From: Toxoplasma gondii ME49
Taxonomy: Eukaryota > Apicomplexa > Conoidasida > Eucoccidiorida > Sarcocystidae
DNA: 64,000 nucleotides
Assembly (NCBI RefSeq): GCF_000006565.2
Contig: NC_031469.1
Location: forward strand, 1,315,245-1,379,244
Reading direction: 5' to 3'
In this document: in pieces, positions 9,247 to 21,941 of the stretch
Position numbering within the stretch: position 1 is the stretch's first letter
Layout of the letters: each line of letters begins with the position of its first letter
Program-made: the position numbers and the translations under genes
Notes under the pieces: model-generated
Databases searched by the model: none
What the model was told of the DNA's origin: nothing
Seen by the model: only the letters and a program-made list of their open reading frames with translations

Positions 9247-12200
9247 TTTTACCTCAAGCGATGGAAATGGCGAAGCAGGACGCGAGGAGAAATAACACAA
9301 CGCCGCCCCACAACGTAGAAGGGAGCGGAGTCTGAGAGGAGCTGGATAGAAAAACGGGTGAGTCGGCTTTCCACCGGCTGCATGCGATTCCGCAAAGATC
9401 CGAAATGAGCGAACTCGAGTGAGCGAGCTAATTCCGCCTTTGAAAGCAAATTTCGGACCATCTACCACTGGGCTCGGTCCACTGGCGGACTCTGTTCGCG
9501 GGTCTCTCACCCAGGTACGCCGCTTTGGCTCTGTCACCAAAACAGTGTGGTGGCCTCTTGGCACCAACAAAAACGAGGCAGGAGTCGTGCTTACGAGCAC
9601 TCGAGCGTGGTAATGTTTCGAAAGAGGTAAACGGCGTATTCTGGTTGACTGAAAGGCAAGCAACCCGAAAAGTCCGGCGTCACTGCCGCAGAATCCGCGA
9701 CCTCCTGGCATCAACGCCCAGAAAAAAGGGACGCTTTAACGATGAAGAAGCTGAGTCTCCGTAGACGCCCTCCGCTCTTACGTGTGGCTGCTTTCGTCTT
9801 CACCTGGAATTCCCTATCACGGCGTCGCGAACACGGTGAATTTCCCCAGTCCCTGATGTGGCGGGAGCCTCCCCTTCCCACATACGATACGCCAGACAAA
9901 GCCCTCCACTGAATAAAACTCGAGTCGCCTCTCGCGCTGAAAAAAGTAGCGAGTACCTAAAGGGGAAGCGTCGCGAAAGAAAAGTGACTTTAGCGCAGAT
10001 CCGGCAAGCGAACGTGTCGTAAGCAACCCAACAGTTGATTTTTGAGACAGAGCTGCGTGCAGCTGAACGGGACCCAACGCAGAAACCCAAGAAACAGAAC
10101 GCTGGGGCTCGAGTCGGTCGATGTTTTTGGAAGGAAAAACTCGTCTTTATCCAGAGAGAAGAACAAATGCTCCCAGCGTCTCCGGGTTGTGTGATGAAGG
10201 GACGAATTCGCCGGTGAGTCCGGAAACAGAACTCTCAGGTTAGCGGCTTGATTAAGACTCCTTGGGCTGACAGCGGTAGTCCACGAAAAGCAGATATAAA
10301 TTCCAGTCTGGCAGATCGAGGGACGGTGGAAAAACGAACAAAAGGGATACGAGGAGGTCCTACTCAGGGTAGTCAGCAAACGTCCACGACTTCGCGGAAG
10401 CGGCACGGTATAGTTGTCACTTGACAACACGAAAGGTACACAGCGTAAGATGAAGCTGATCAATAAATCGAGAAAATCTTTGGAAAACGTGGCTCCTACG
10501 AAAACGTGTGCAAAACTGCACACTGACCCGGCAAGAAGCACGACAGCAAAGAAGCCGAGACAAGAACAGCGAAAAACCTCGTTCGGTGTGGCGTCACCCC
10601 AGGCACAGGTTTTTGGCCGAAGAAGCAGCGTACGGAGGTAGTAACCACACAGGAGGAAGACACCGAAGTTCATCGGGGAAGTTAGGCTTTGTTTACGCTT
10701 TTGATTAGACCCTTCGTGTCATTTCCCCCTCCGTCCGTCATTTATAGGTGAAAATGCAAGGTTTTGCAGCGTAATTGTATTCAGAAGAGTCGAACTAACC
10801 TTTAAAAACTAATCAGTCGCCAAGTAGCGCTAGTTTGAGGGGAAGAATCGCGTACTGCTCGCTACCGCCCAAATCTGAAGTGGTAAACTACCCACTAAAC
10901 AACAATGGGAACTCTAAAACAGTTGAAGGGCGGACACGCATAGCCATTGACGGTGGAAAAATGTCAAGAGCGAAAAACTGCCTACAAACATGGATGGGGT
11001 CAGGCCCCAGCTGGGTTCAGTTCCACGTAAAACAAAGGATCACCGGTTGCAAGTCGCTGTGCTGAAGACCACACGTTGTACTGCACTGAAAAGAGAAGAG
11101 CTTGAGATCCAAGAGGCGGATGAAAGCCATTGGTCTGCAAAGCATCTTGACATATGGCCTTCTGCCGCAGTCAGGAATGACTGTTTTTGAGTTTCCGAAT
11201 AGAGTGACGGAAACCCAGCTACGGCTGTGGCTCACAGCTTCGCTGCACAGTAACACCTCAGCCAAGAACGCTTGGACTCGTCTGCAATTTTGTCTTGACC
11301 CGAATACAGGGGCTGGACCTGAACAGCTTTGTTCATATACGAGTTGCTGGCATCAGTAACACGCTGTGGAACCGCGGAGCCTGTCGGCGGCAGTGTTGTG
11401 CCCAAGGTCACCGAGGTACACACGAAGAGGAACAAGGAAAGGGGAACTTCTACTGACGATATCTTCAACTACACTCTCCCCTCTGCACATTTGATGCCGT
11501 TGGGTGCGATTCGAGTGTTTCTTGCGGAAGCTGGACGCATCTTGTGCATTAGATAGTTTGATGGTTACGCTGGTTATGCTCACAGGCCCGGCGGCCTCAC
11601 TGGGCACTTGGGTCTAAAACTCTTCAGGGTATTTGAGGTGAATGGTCATGGTAGAACTTTCCAGGCCTGATGCCTGTGTGTCTTTCACATTTCAGAGTCA
11701 TGTCCACCTGCTTTAGACAGCAAAGCCAGAGGTGCTCGCTTGGGACTGGCCGAGACGCCACGCGCCATTCTGTGCCTGGTTGTAGTCGAACCAATGCTGA
11801 GTTGATTCTTTCGGGCAATATACGATGTCAGTGAAGGTCGGAATTAGTGAGCAACGCAGCCGCGTTGTTCCTGCGGATGTCCCTCCCACTGTTGTTCAGT
11901 TGCAGATACTGCTGCTGGATGTAACAATGCTTTCAAGCTTTAGTGTGAAGCCGTTACTTTAGCACCACCGATAAACTTGGTACGGGGCTCAGCGCGCCAC
12001 TGCAACTGGAGCGGAGTAACACAGGGTAGGCATGGCTGTGTTGTACTTCTTCATCTCAGTTTCCGCCGAGCAGGAAGGCAGGAACTGATTAGCCGGAGCG
12101 ATGGCAGTGTGTATGACTGGCCGTAGGAGGCGATTGCACTTGCGTGACTTCAGATGGTGGAATTACGCTCCACGGTCTCTATATTACGTTTGATAATCAT

Positions 12201-14751
12201 TGTGATTAAAGCAGTCGAAACGCGAATCTTATTATTTTCTGCATGTGCACTGGCCGACGTCACACACAAACGGTGTGATGACTCGCTGAGCTAGACAGTG
12301 GCCACTCAACTATCCGAAAGATGACTACTCCACCGGCCAAGTTACCACGTTAATAGAAGAGTTTCTTCAGACAATGCCTGCTGCATCTGTGAATGTACCG
12401 TAGCTTGTGCACCACAAGTGCTGACGGCTATTTATCAGCTACGATCTCATGAGTGGAGTCATATTTAGTACCCTATGTGCTATTTCGGCTCTGCGTAATC
12501 GATTTGAGTTGTACAGTTTCGGATCGCGGATCAGATGCACAGAGTCACACAAGCCGAACGCAACAGTTTTTTTTTTTCAAGCAGCGAAGACGCCGCGTCT
12601 CATCTTTTCCCGGACAGTGAAGTTGAAGGAAAAGTATTCATGCGATCTTCTGTATATTATCAGGCCTCTTCGGTTCTTTCCTGCATGCTGTGTTCACTTC
12701 CACTTGGCACATTGCGTTAGTGGGAATGTTCTGGCGTGCTGGCCTCGGCAAAACCTACACTGGTTCTCTGTGCGCCGAAGAGGCAGCGTCTTGGGATAAT
12801 TTTGAGAGGAAAGTAGGAACATGGCGGTCTCTCTGTCAGCCTTCCTGTGATGGTCCCATAATTCTGGTTCGTGCCCAGGGAAGTGACGTTTACTCGTCAC
12901 GAGCAATCACAGGGAATACGATTTCTGACGAGGGAAATGGGGAAAGTCACGAGCATCCTTTCTGATTTCACCTCGTTTTCCGTCCCGTGATATGGTGACA
13001 AACACATAAAACGCATTGCTTTCTCTTCTGCATGTTACAAGGAATAGTCTTAAACAGAGACGTGCTTGCAGGTTACCACCTAGCGAGTGTGCCCGACTTA
13101 CTAATCGCCGGCTTTTTGGGGCAGTCAGAACTCGGCACTGTAGTTCATAGCGCCACAGACACTACCGTTCCTTCCGATTACATAGTGAGTGGATTACAAA
13201 ATCCGAACTCACGGTGGTAAATATCGCCAAACACTAGACCTGTCCCAGTAACCACAGAATACGCGAATCCACAAACTGTCTTTTCAGTGGGGCCGTCTTG
13301 AACGTAAACTCCAGCCAGCAGCAACACTGCACTAGTGGATTCGTTATCATTCACCTGAATGAAGACAACTTAATTAATTCTCGACGCAGTTCCTCTTACA
13401 GTGTTGAAAGCCTTCCTTGCACACTTGGCCACGTGGGGTCCTTCGCCGTCTGTCCTCTCTTCTCGCAAAATATATTCCAGTCTGACAGAACACGCTTAAG
13501 CATGTCGATTTCCCAGGTCCCTTTTCGCAGTTCTATATTGTTCAGTTGATGTCGAAGCAGCCGATCTAGTGAATATTCCCCTTACCGCCACGCATCAGTT
13601 TCATGTTGCCGTGAACATGGCTGTGTGTCCTGGCGTCTTTTCTCCGCCAGCCAGGACACTTGCAAGCGATTTATTCGCATGTGTACCGAGTGCTTCCCAT
13701 CGCCAGGAGACCCGTTCTAAGGGAACATCCCCTTTTTTTCCTCCAGAAAATTTACGTTTCATTCTCATTTTTTATCAGGCTATGCCTGGAACTTGGAACT
13801 TCCGCCTGTCACCTGTTTCGTGGATCGAAAAGCGGGTTTCCTTCCCAAACGCCTGCCTGCACGATTGTTCTCACTGGGACTCTGACCAAGCGTGTGTTTT
13901 AATTTGCCAGCGTCGACGGCTTTTCAACACGCTCGTCTCGAGTTTATTCAGCCAGACGCCACTTTTCCTGCCAATTGATCATCTTCACTCTCTCCTACAG
14001 CCTGTAGCCTCCGGGTTTCGCCAAATAGTTCCAATCCTCGTTGTCCTGAACGTTTCTTTTCTTGCCTCGCTCCTCTAAGTCCAAATCCAAAGTTTTCTCC
14101 ACATCTGTTCCCTTCGGCTGCTGAAACTCTGCCACCACCGTCGTCTTCTTCATTTCACTTGATTTTTCCCATCTCGTCGCCGACTCGGATCGGGGGGCGT
14201 GCCTCAATCAGCACACGTCCCCTGTGAAGGTACGTTTTTCTCAAGGGCTCCCCGCATTCTGCTGTCTCTTCCCCTCTCTGTAACGAATCCACCATTTCGC
14301 TTCCCATTTCTCGCAAGATATTCCATGGGTTGCAGGATGTACATCCACTGAACGGCGCCTTTAACAGCTCGCATTCCGAATATCCCCAGGTCTCCAGCTG
14401 CTTTCGACCTTGTGGTGCCCCTGTATATCGAGTCGTGTGAAAGATCTCGTGCCTCTCATTTTCGACGCCAATTCTCGGGGAACAATGAATTGCCATAGCT
14501 ACGGTATGAAGTAAATCTCAAGACAGTTGGCAGAGGAAAGTCGCCTACCCTAGCAATCTGCGTCCGAGGAACCTGTTCGCCGGCCGAGGCCATACGCCAG
14601 CTCGACTGTGCCATCGAAGCATGCAGAGAAAGACGCTATTCGTTGTCAGTCGAGGGCATAAGGAGTGCGTCGCGGGCAACGGTTAGAGAGAGTTTTCTGT
14701 GGTGAAAAGGCCTGCCTCCTGCGGCTTTCTATCGACCCAGCAGTAAACAGT
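9247..14751. other. Long intergenic region between divergent genes
   Basis: About 5.5 kb between the starts of the phosphatase gene (minus) and the SCYL2-like gene (plus). No conserved domain was found in any frame. A minus-strand frame at 9990-10673 stays open for 227 codons but reads like untranslated leader. Another at 11232-11468 resembles a signal peptide but lacks an ATG. The plus-strand stretch 13569-14078 is pyrimidine-rich and may be the 5' leader of the SCYL2-like gene. Both promoters should lie here. Confidence 0.5.
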
Positions 14752-17700
14752 ATGGGGAATCCATTGCTGAAGCTCTACTCGGTGGACAAAGAGAAAGCGA
14801 TCGACGGCGGCAGATTTCTACGGTGGACGGTAAGACAAGCGTACCTTCGAAACCTACAAATGCCTGTCTTTCGAATATTCGCTGCCTGCACGCATATCTC
14901 TTGATATACAGGTTCACGCTTGCATTCCAGGAGAGAGTCTGCGTTTTTGTGCATATCGAAGGCTTTAGGGCCTGGATATGCACGTACATGTGGCCGATAA
15001 ATACGTTTTGCAACACAGCCGTCCATATGTACATACACGTGAACTCAGATACGCGGGGCGAGGGGGAGGACGGCCGGGGATTGTTTTCATGGGCACAATT
15101 TTACTCCGATTTACGCATGCGCTTACCTCATTTCCTCCGTTTTTTTTCAGATCTACCGGGGACAACAGAAGGACCGTTCATCTTCAGCTTCTTCGCTCGT
15201 CTCGCTTTTCTGTTTCGACAAGAAGGCCCTCACAGTTTCTCCGTTTTCGTCGTCCCCGTCTCTACGCTCGTCCCTGCTATCGCTGCTGCAGCAAGAGGCC
15301 CAACTTCTGCAGCGCCTACGCCACCCTCAGCTCCTTCATTTAGTGGAGCCTCTCCAAGACGACAAAAACTCTCTGGTCTTCTGCACACGCCTCGTTGAAA
15401 CGACTCTGCGTGAACAGTTGTATGAGCAATGTCGTCCACATTCCGGAGGACGTGGACTTTCGAGTTCCGAAGCAGGGCCTTACTCGAGTGCGTACACGCG
15501 AGAGAGCGAGGACGGAGGCAGTTCTACGCGCGGTAAAATCGTTCCCCTGTCTCTGCTGGAGATAAAGTCAGGCCTCTTGGATCTCGGAGAGGCTCTCCAA
15601 TTCTTGCATGCAGACGCCCAACTTGTTCACCTCAACGTGAATCCAGACAGTGTCTTCTTCACGCCGAAAGGACAGTGGCGCCTTGGAGGCCTTGGCTTCG
15701 CCCAGGAAATCATTGGAGATGGAAGTGCTGGCAAACTCGTCGACTGCGGATTCTCCTTCGGGTCAGTGAGCTGAAGCTGAAGCCAAACGCAAACTGTTCC
15801 TGCTCCATTCTTCGGTCACCCATTCATGCCTCGTCTGTGTGTGATCCATCTATCTCATCCACCTACCTTTAGTATGTATCTATCTATTCTGTCTTGTCTA
15901 TCTATCGTATGTATCGTATCTATCTCAGCTGTTCATCTGGTCTATCTCTGCAGGTATGCGTGTGTGAGTATGCCAGTGTACACGCATGCGTACTGACCTG
16001 AGTTTGTCGATACCTACCCCGTTGATCCCTTTCGAATGTAGCGAATGCGACAGAAGCTTATTGGTTCGCGAGTCATGTTTCTTCAGAGCGCCGAGCGGGA
16101 GCGCACAGGCGCAGGTTTCGGTGGTGCCGCCGCTGTACTATTCAGCTCCAGAGCTCGCGGCCAGCCACCCAGGAAAGTGCTGTCGGGCTTCTGACATTTT
16201 CTCTTTGGGTCTACTCATGGCCGAAGTTCTTCTCGGCGCCGGCGCCGGCAGCGAGGCTCGACTCCTGAAAACGAACGAATGGGACGTCAGCGCCCACCAA
16301 GCCCAGGTCAGTTGGATCTGTAGGCGCGTCGAGATCTTCACGCATGTGTCATGTGGAGGTATTTTTAGATGCAGTGGTTTGTCGAGAAACAGGTACACCT
16401 CCATTCTCGCGCTCGCGCATCCTGGAGCTTTGCAGACCCCACGTGGTATTTTCCCCTCGCCGCTTTTTTGGTCGAGAAAGAGAGACACGGGGAGTCGTAG
16501 ACAGCGCCATCGATACTCTTTACGACATGACAATCTTGTATCTACGTTTTGACGAAGCAGGGTGGATAAGGGTCCACCCTCCCTTCTGTCTCTAATTTAT
16601 ATAACGGGGCACTCTGAGAGTTCCCTAAAGACACTGTCGAGCCCAAAACCGCAACTTCGTCACCTCAAGGGTTTGCCGAGCACCGCGCATCGGGGCGACT
16701 GAGCGAAACAGAAAGACAAAACAGACACAGAGGAACTAAGAAGTGAAGAAGCGACAGATGAGAGTGCACGGGTGCTGTGATGTGTGCCGCTCTGTTCGTG
16801 CAAAGTCGTCCTTTGGACAAGGTGTCTGAGGAGATGCCCCGTATCGCTTTTTACCCATTCTGGACTCGCATGCAGTTTTAACTTTGTGGGACCTAGAGTG
16901 TTCGAGGCATCAATACGGGGGATATGTTTGTGATGGTCTGCTGCATGTGTACAGTGCCAGCGCCTACTTCCTTTGCGGTCCACCATGTTCGCGAACTCAC
17001 CCTACTTCTCGATGCCTTCGGCTGCGGCGTCCTTGCCCACTTTAATTGCTCTTCTCTCGTCGATGCTGAGTCCAGATCCGTCTCAGAGACCTTCGATTGA
17101 ACAGTTTCTTCAGTCGCCTTTCTTCCAAGACGTGAGGAATCTAGATTGCTTCTGCGTATTGTGGCTCTCGCTCCGTGAAACAGGACCCTTCGTACGCGTT
17201 TCAGGGGAGTATACTCTGAGATTGTACTTTCAGGCGCATGTACCGTTATATTCGACACTCGTTTGTGTCTTTATACGAGCATAGCTCGGCCCGAATAAAC
17301 AGAGACACTAGTTGATACAGTCCTAGGACTCTAGAACTCCTAATAAAATATCTACCTCGATGTATCCCCGGTGCCGTGGCTTGTACGGAACTGGTAAGCA
17401 GAAAGAATCCTTGTCTCTCTGTCTCCATTCGAAACATGAAACGCCCAGGATAGCACACAGATTTGGAAAGGGTGCATCTGATTTCCACACTGTTGTCAAC
17501 AGGGAATATGAGCACGTGCTTTTATTTGGAACTACTTAGCAGGAGACACCTCGGTCTCCTGCGAGAGTGTATGCGTGCCTGAAAGGCTGAGAGTGCTCAG
17601 GTTCAAGTGCTTTCGAAAACTTTATAGCACGAACGAGATTCAGGATTACTTTTTCAATTTCCATTTAACTGCAAAAAAAATTGCCTTCTTTGGAAAAACA

Positions 17701-20700
17701 ATCATAAAACAAGTGGTACTTTTGCTTTAACAAAGAACGGATAAAAAGGAACAAAGGATCGCTGGAAAGAACACGGGCGTGGAACGCTTGGCTTCTCTCA
17801 AATAGCTTCTTGACGGCTGTCGCGGAAGCTACAGGCCGGCAGAGGTGATCTTTGTATCTAGGACATTTTGAGAACAGAAATGTCGTAATCCGGTGCTCCA
17901 TAGTACCGTTTTGGTTGTCTGTGTCTCGTAACTGCAGAGCTGTGCGGTGTTTCGCGCTGGTCACTAAGTCTCCGTGTGATTATCTTCCCTTTCCTCAGAT
18001 GAACATGCGCGCCCTGCGTTTCCTCGAGTCTCTGCACGAAAAGGACGAGAGCCAGAAAATTCAGTTTCTGAAAGGCTTCCTTCCGTTGCTTCAGCAGCAA
18101 GAAGAATTCCACCATACGAATCTCTTGCGGTGCGTCTCAAGGAGAGGCAACAGTCGACCAGGCTCTGTCCCAGTTTTCTCGTCTTCTTGATTCTTGTCAT
18201 TAGCGCTTCTTGTCAGCTCAATGGAATTAGGGAGACTTTTTATCCACTGTTAAAGGACCTTTGAACGTCTTACTGCTTCCGCCTCCAACGCAAGCCGTTC
18301 CAGAGGACGCGGGATCGCCTTTTCCTCAGACAAAATCGCTTATAAGCTTTTTCTGGCGTACGAAACGGTTATTCAGCTGATAGCGTGATCCGTGCCTCTT
18401 AATTGTGAGAATGCAGCAGATGTACATTCACTGCATTTTAGTCTATTTCAAGTACGGATGTACATAACGTTTTGGGATTTAGACGCGTTCATTCCTCTCG
18501 AACAGACGGAGACACTGGAGTAGCGAGGCGACTGAAAATGTTTCTTTTTGTGACGTAGCGACAACCAAGGTCTCACTGGTGTGTAGACACTCTCCCGATG
18601 GACTGATTTAAACAACACACGTCGCTTTTTTACATTCCATGTTGTGCAGTCACCTCCTCCAATTGCTTGTGGTGTTTCTGTTTCCTGAGCCGATTCCCGA
18701 CGTTTTCTCGAATCGAAGACATGTTTCATTGTTGGCGATATTTTTATTGACATGACGACATGAGTAGTCGCAAACGACCGCCTTTACGTGGAACTACTTT
18801 TAACCTCACACCTCCTAAAGTAATAGAGGAAGAAGAAACCCAAGGGCAACTCCATCGTCCTGGGAGCAATCGTCTGAGACAGAATCATTTTTTAAGCGTT
18901 AGCGGGGGCACCATCAGTATCGGACATCCATGCAAATCAACTGTGGATTTTCAAGCGTTTTCCACGCCAATTGCATGTGTTTCTGCCTTGCGTCTCTCTT
19001 CAAGGAACCGCGTGGTGGGTCCGCTTCTCGATGCCCTGGCGTTTCCTGCCCTCTACCCGTTTGTCCTCCCGAATCTCTTCTTTGTCATCAAACAGGTGAG
19101 AGAATGGAGTACACACCTGCGCATGCACAGACGTACTATTGATTTCATGTTCAAGTAGCGGTACTCATCTGTATGTACAGGGGCATGTACGTATATATAT
19201 ATATATATATATATTTTAAGAGGTAGAGAGCCAGTAGGATATTGGTGCAAGGCTGGGAATACTGCTGCTCGGTAAGCGGGGCCGATTCGTGTAGCAATTT
19301 GTTAGAGGACATAGTACAGCATGTCACTGGTTTTCATGTGACTGGAAGAAAGGGGGCAGCTGCGCGAGTGGGCGTCTGGATTGTCGGTAACTTTGATGAC
19401 ATTTCCGAACTCTGTCGTGCTTTTCGGAGCTAAGAAAAATCGAGGCGTCGAAAGCAGCAAGTCTGGCATCGCTCGCGGTTCCCTCTGCTAAACAGCTTGT
19501 ACACTCGCATTTATATACGCATGTGCATGCACAGTTTCCATGCATATATCTGTGTATATAGATGTATATTTGTCTACGTATATATGCATGTATATGAAAG
19601 TGTAGATATTTATATGCGTGTGTGTGCATGTATATGCGTATCCGTAAATATGTGTAGGTATGCATATTACGTGTATATATATGAGATGCTTATGTTTATA
19701 TAAATGCACATGTATGTATGTATGTATGTATGTATGTAGTTGCCAGTACTCGTTACACGTGCTTTGTTCGGTGTGTTTTGTCGGCAGCTGAACGACCGCG
19801 CCTACTTCCAGTCGGAGGTGTGGCCACGCATCAGGCCCTTGCTCACAGCTCGCGAGATTCAGATCGAATCCGTTTTGCTTCTGGTATGTCAGAGTTTCCA
19901 TTTTTTTAAACCAGAAGGAAACAGGGTGTCTCCGAGGCAATTGTGATTTGTGTTTCGGCGGGTGTGTGTCTGTCTAGGGAATCCCACTGTTCGTAGCGAT
20001 GCTCCCTGTTCACATCGGGAGACATTTCTGCTTTTTCCATGTCCGCTCGCTTCTCTCGTCTCGGTTTTGCCTTCCTTTTCTGTTCCAGTTGTCCCCAAAC
20101 GCCCATTCACGTATAACTGCACATGCATGCAGACACATTTTTATATGTATATATAGTTGTAAGGACGTGGTTACCAGGGTTCTCTGTGTGTGTCAAAAAG
20201 TGGACGTGTGTGTGTGTGTGTTGTCTCCTCGCGAGTGTAAAGGATTTCGCGGGTCGACACTCAGCAGTCATTTGTGCAAGTGATTTGGACTGCAGCGGCA
20301 GCGTCTGAGTTGTTTTCTCTTCTGTGATGGGTGGGGCCCTTACGCCGGCAGATGAACGAGTTGGAGTACCTCATGACGCAATGCAGCGACACGTCGATTC
20401 AACAGGATCTCCTTCCCCTGACCGTGAAATGCATGCAGATTCAGGTACGAGAAAAGAGTCACTTTTCAAGGAAGTTACAGAAAAACAGCTCATCTGATCG
20501 TGAAGACAGACGCCCTTCTTTACCCCCGGAGCGAGGGGTATTTTTATATCCGTGGTGTGACCGTGGATGCACACGCTGTGCATGCCCCGTGCTTTCCTGT
20601 GCATTTTCCCCATGTGCTTCGTCCACTTGCCTCTACGCATGTTCCTCTTTTTACAGGTGGGTTCCCGAAAGCTCTACCGTGAATCAAAATCTCGCTTTTC

Positions 20701-21906
20701 TCTGCTGTCGTGCAGGAACCGCGCATTCAAGAAGCTGTATTGACGAGGCTTCCAACCGTCCACCAGAAATTCGACTACACAGTTCTGAGGACCTCTGTCC
20801 TTCCTCGCGTTCTCAGCGTCATTCAGCAAGCGAGTGGGAGAGCAGTCTTTTTTCCGTGTCACCTCACACTGAACAAACGTTTAAGTTCGACTCAGACAGA
20901 TGACGGGGCTTTGACACTCACTTTTCAATTCCTCTTTGCAAGGGTAACATGTGTGCTACAATGACACAGTCGGAACCAAGTCGAAGTTTGATGATACAAG
21001 AAAAAGCTCTTTCCTGCGCATGCTACGAAAAGGTGGTCAACGTCTCCGTGAGAAGCCTTTTAGCTGAGGGTATAGGCTGTAGTCATTAAGAGGATCTGCT
21101 CTGGTTGAAAATTGGTCTAGGAACAGTATATGGATTCCTTTTATACCGCGTGTTGACACCGAGAGAAAACTACTTCTCAGGTGGTGGCACAGCAGAAAAT
21201 AAAGTTTTTCACACACGGCGAAGAAGAGGGACAAAGGTCAGTTCGCGAGACACATGTGCTGGCTTCCCAGCTGGGGATTTCTGCCTGCGTGCATGCAGCG
21301 TCCTCAACAGTTCGAGTGCAAGGCCTTGCTGCTGTGACCGCCATGGCGAGCGCCTTTGACCGTTCGACCATCGTGGAGCAAATTGTGGCAGTCGTGCAAC
21401 AGGTAGGGGCACTTGAGAAAGCATCCCTCTGCCTTGAGACAACTCGTTTTGAAAGCAATTCATGCAGATACGCACATGTGTGTATGTCTACAACACATGC
21501 GTGCTTGTTATCCTACGCAAACACTGAAGGTTGCACACACGCACAGCACCTTGAAGGTTGACGCTTTCTACAAGCAAGTAATATGAATGTAAGACGAGTA
21601 TATTTGTTGTTACTGCAGAAATGCGGAAGATTTCGCACAAAGCAGCATCTTTGAAGGCGTCGAAGTAAATAAGACTGTGTCTGTGTGTTTCGTTTCGAGT
21701 GCCGCAGACCAGCGCAGCAGACAAAAGTGGAGTAGTATGCGGTGCTGTCTGCACGACGCTGGAAACGTTGGCAAAACAAGTTGGTCTCAAAACCACCACG
21801 GAGCGTCTCCTCCACATCTTGCTTCCCCTTCTGAGTGAGCGGTCTACACTTTCAAAAGTGAACGCTCATCCAAAGTGTTACAGTTGGACATATATGTGTA
21901 TATGTG

Positions 21907-21941
<35 letters not shown>

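Noticed and set aside
9247..9714. Upstream extension of the phosphatase frame
   Set aside because: Open but low in protein character and ahead of a better ATG at 9246. Treated as 5' leader.
9990..10673. Minus-strand 227-codon frame
   Set aside because: Hydrophobic/Ser-Phe-rich pyrimidine-derived sequence without domain, ATG context or splice partners; more likely leader or non-coding transcript.
13569..14078. Plus-strand 169-codon frame
   Set aside because: No domain; pyrimidine-rich sequence upstream of the SCYL2-like gene, probably leader or promoter. The translation depends on a non-ATG start.
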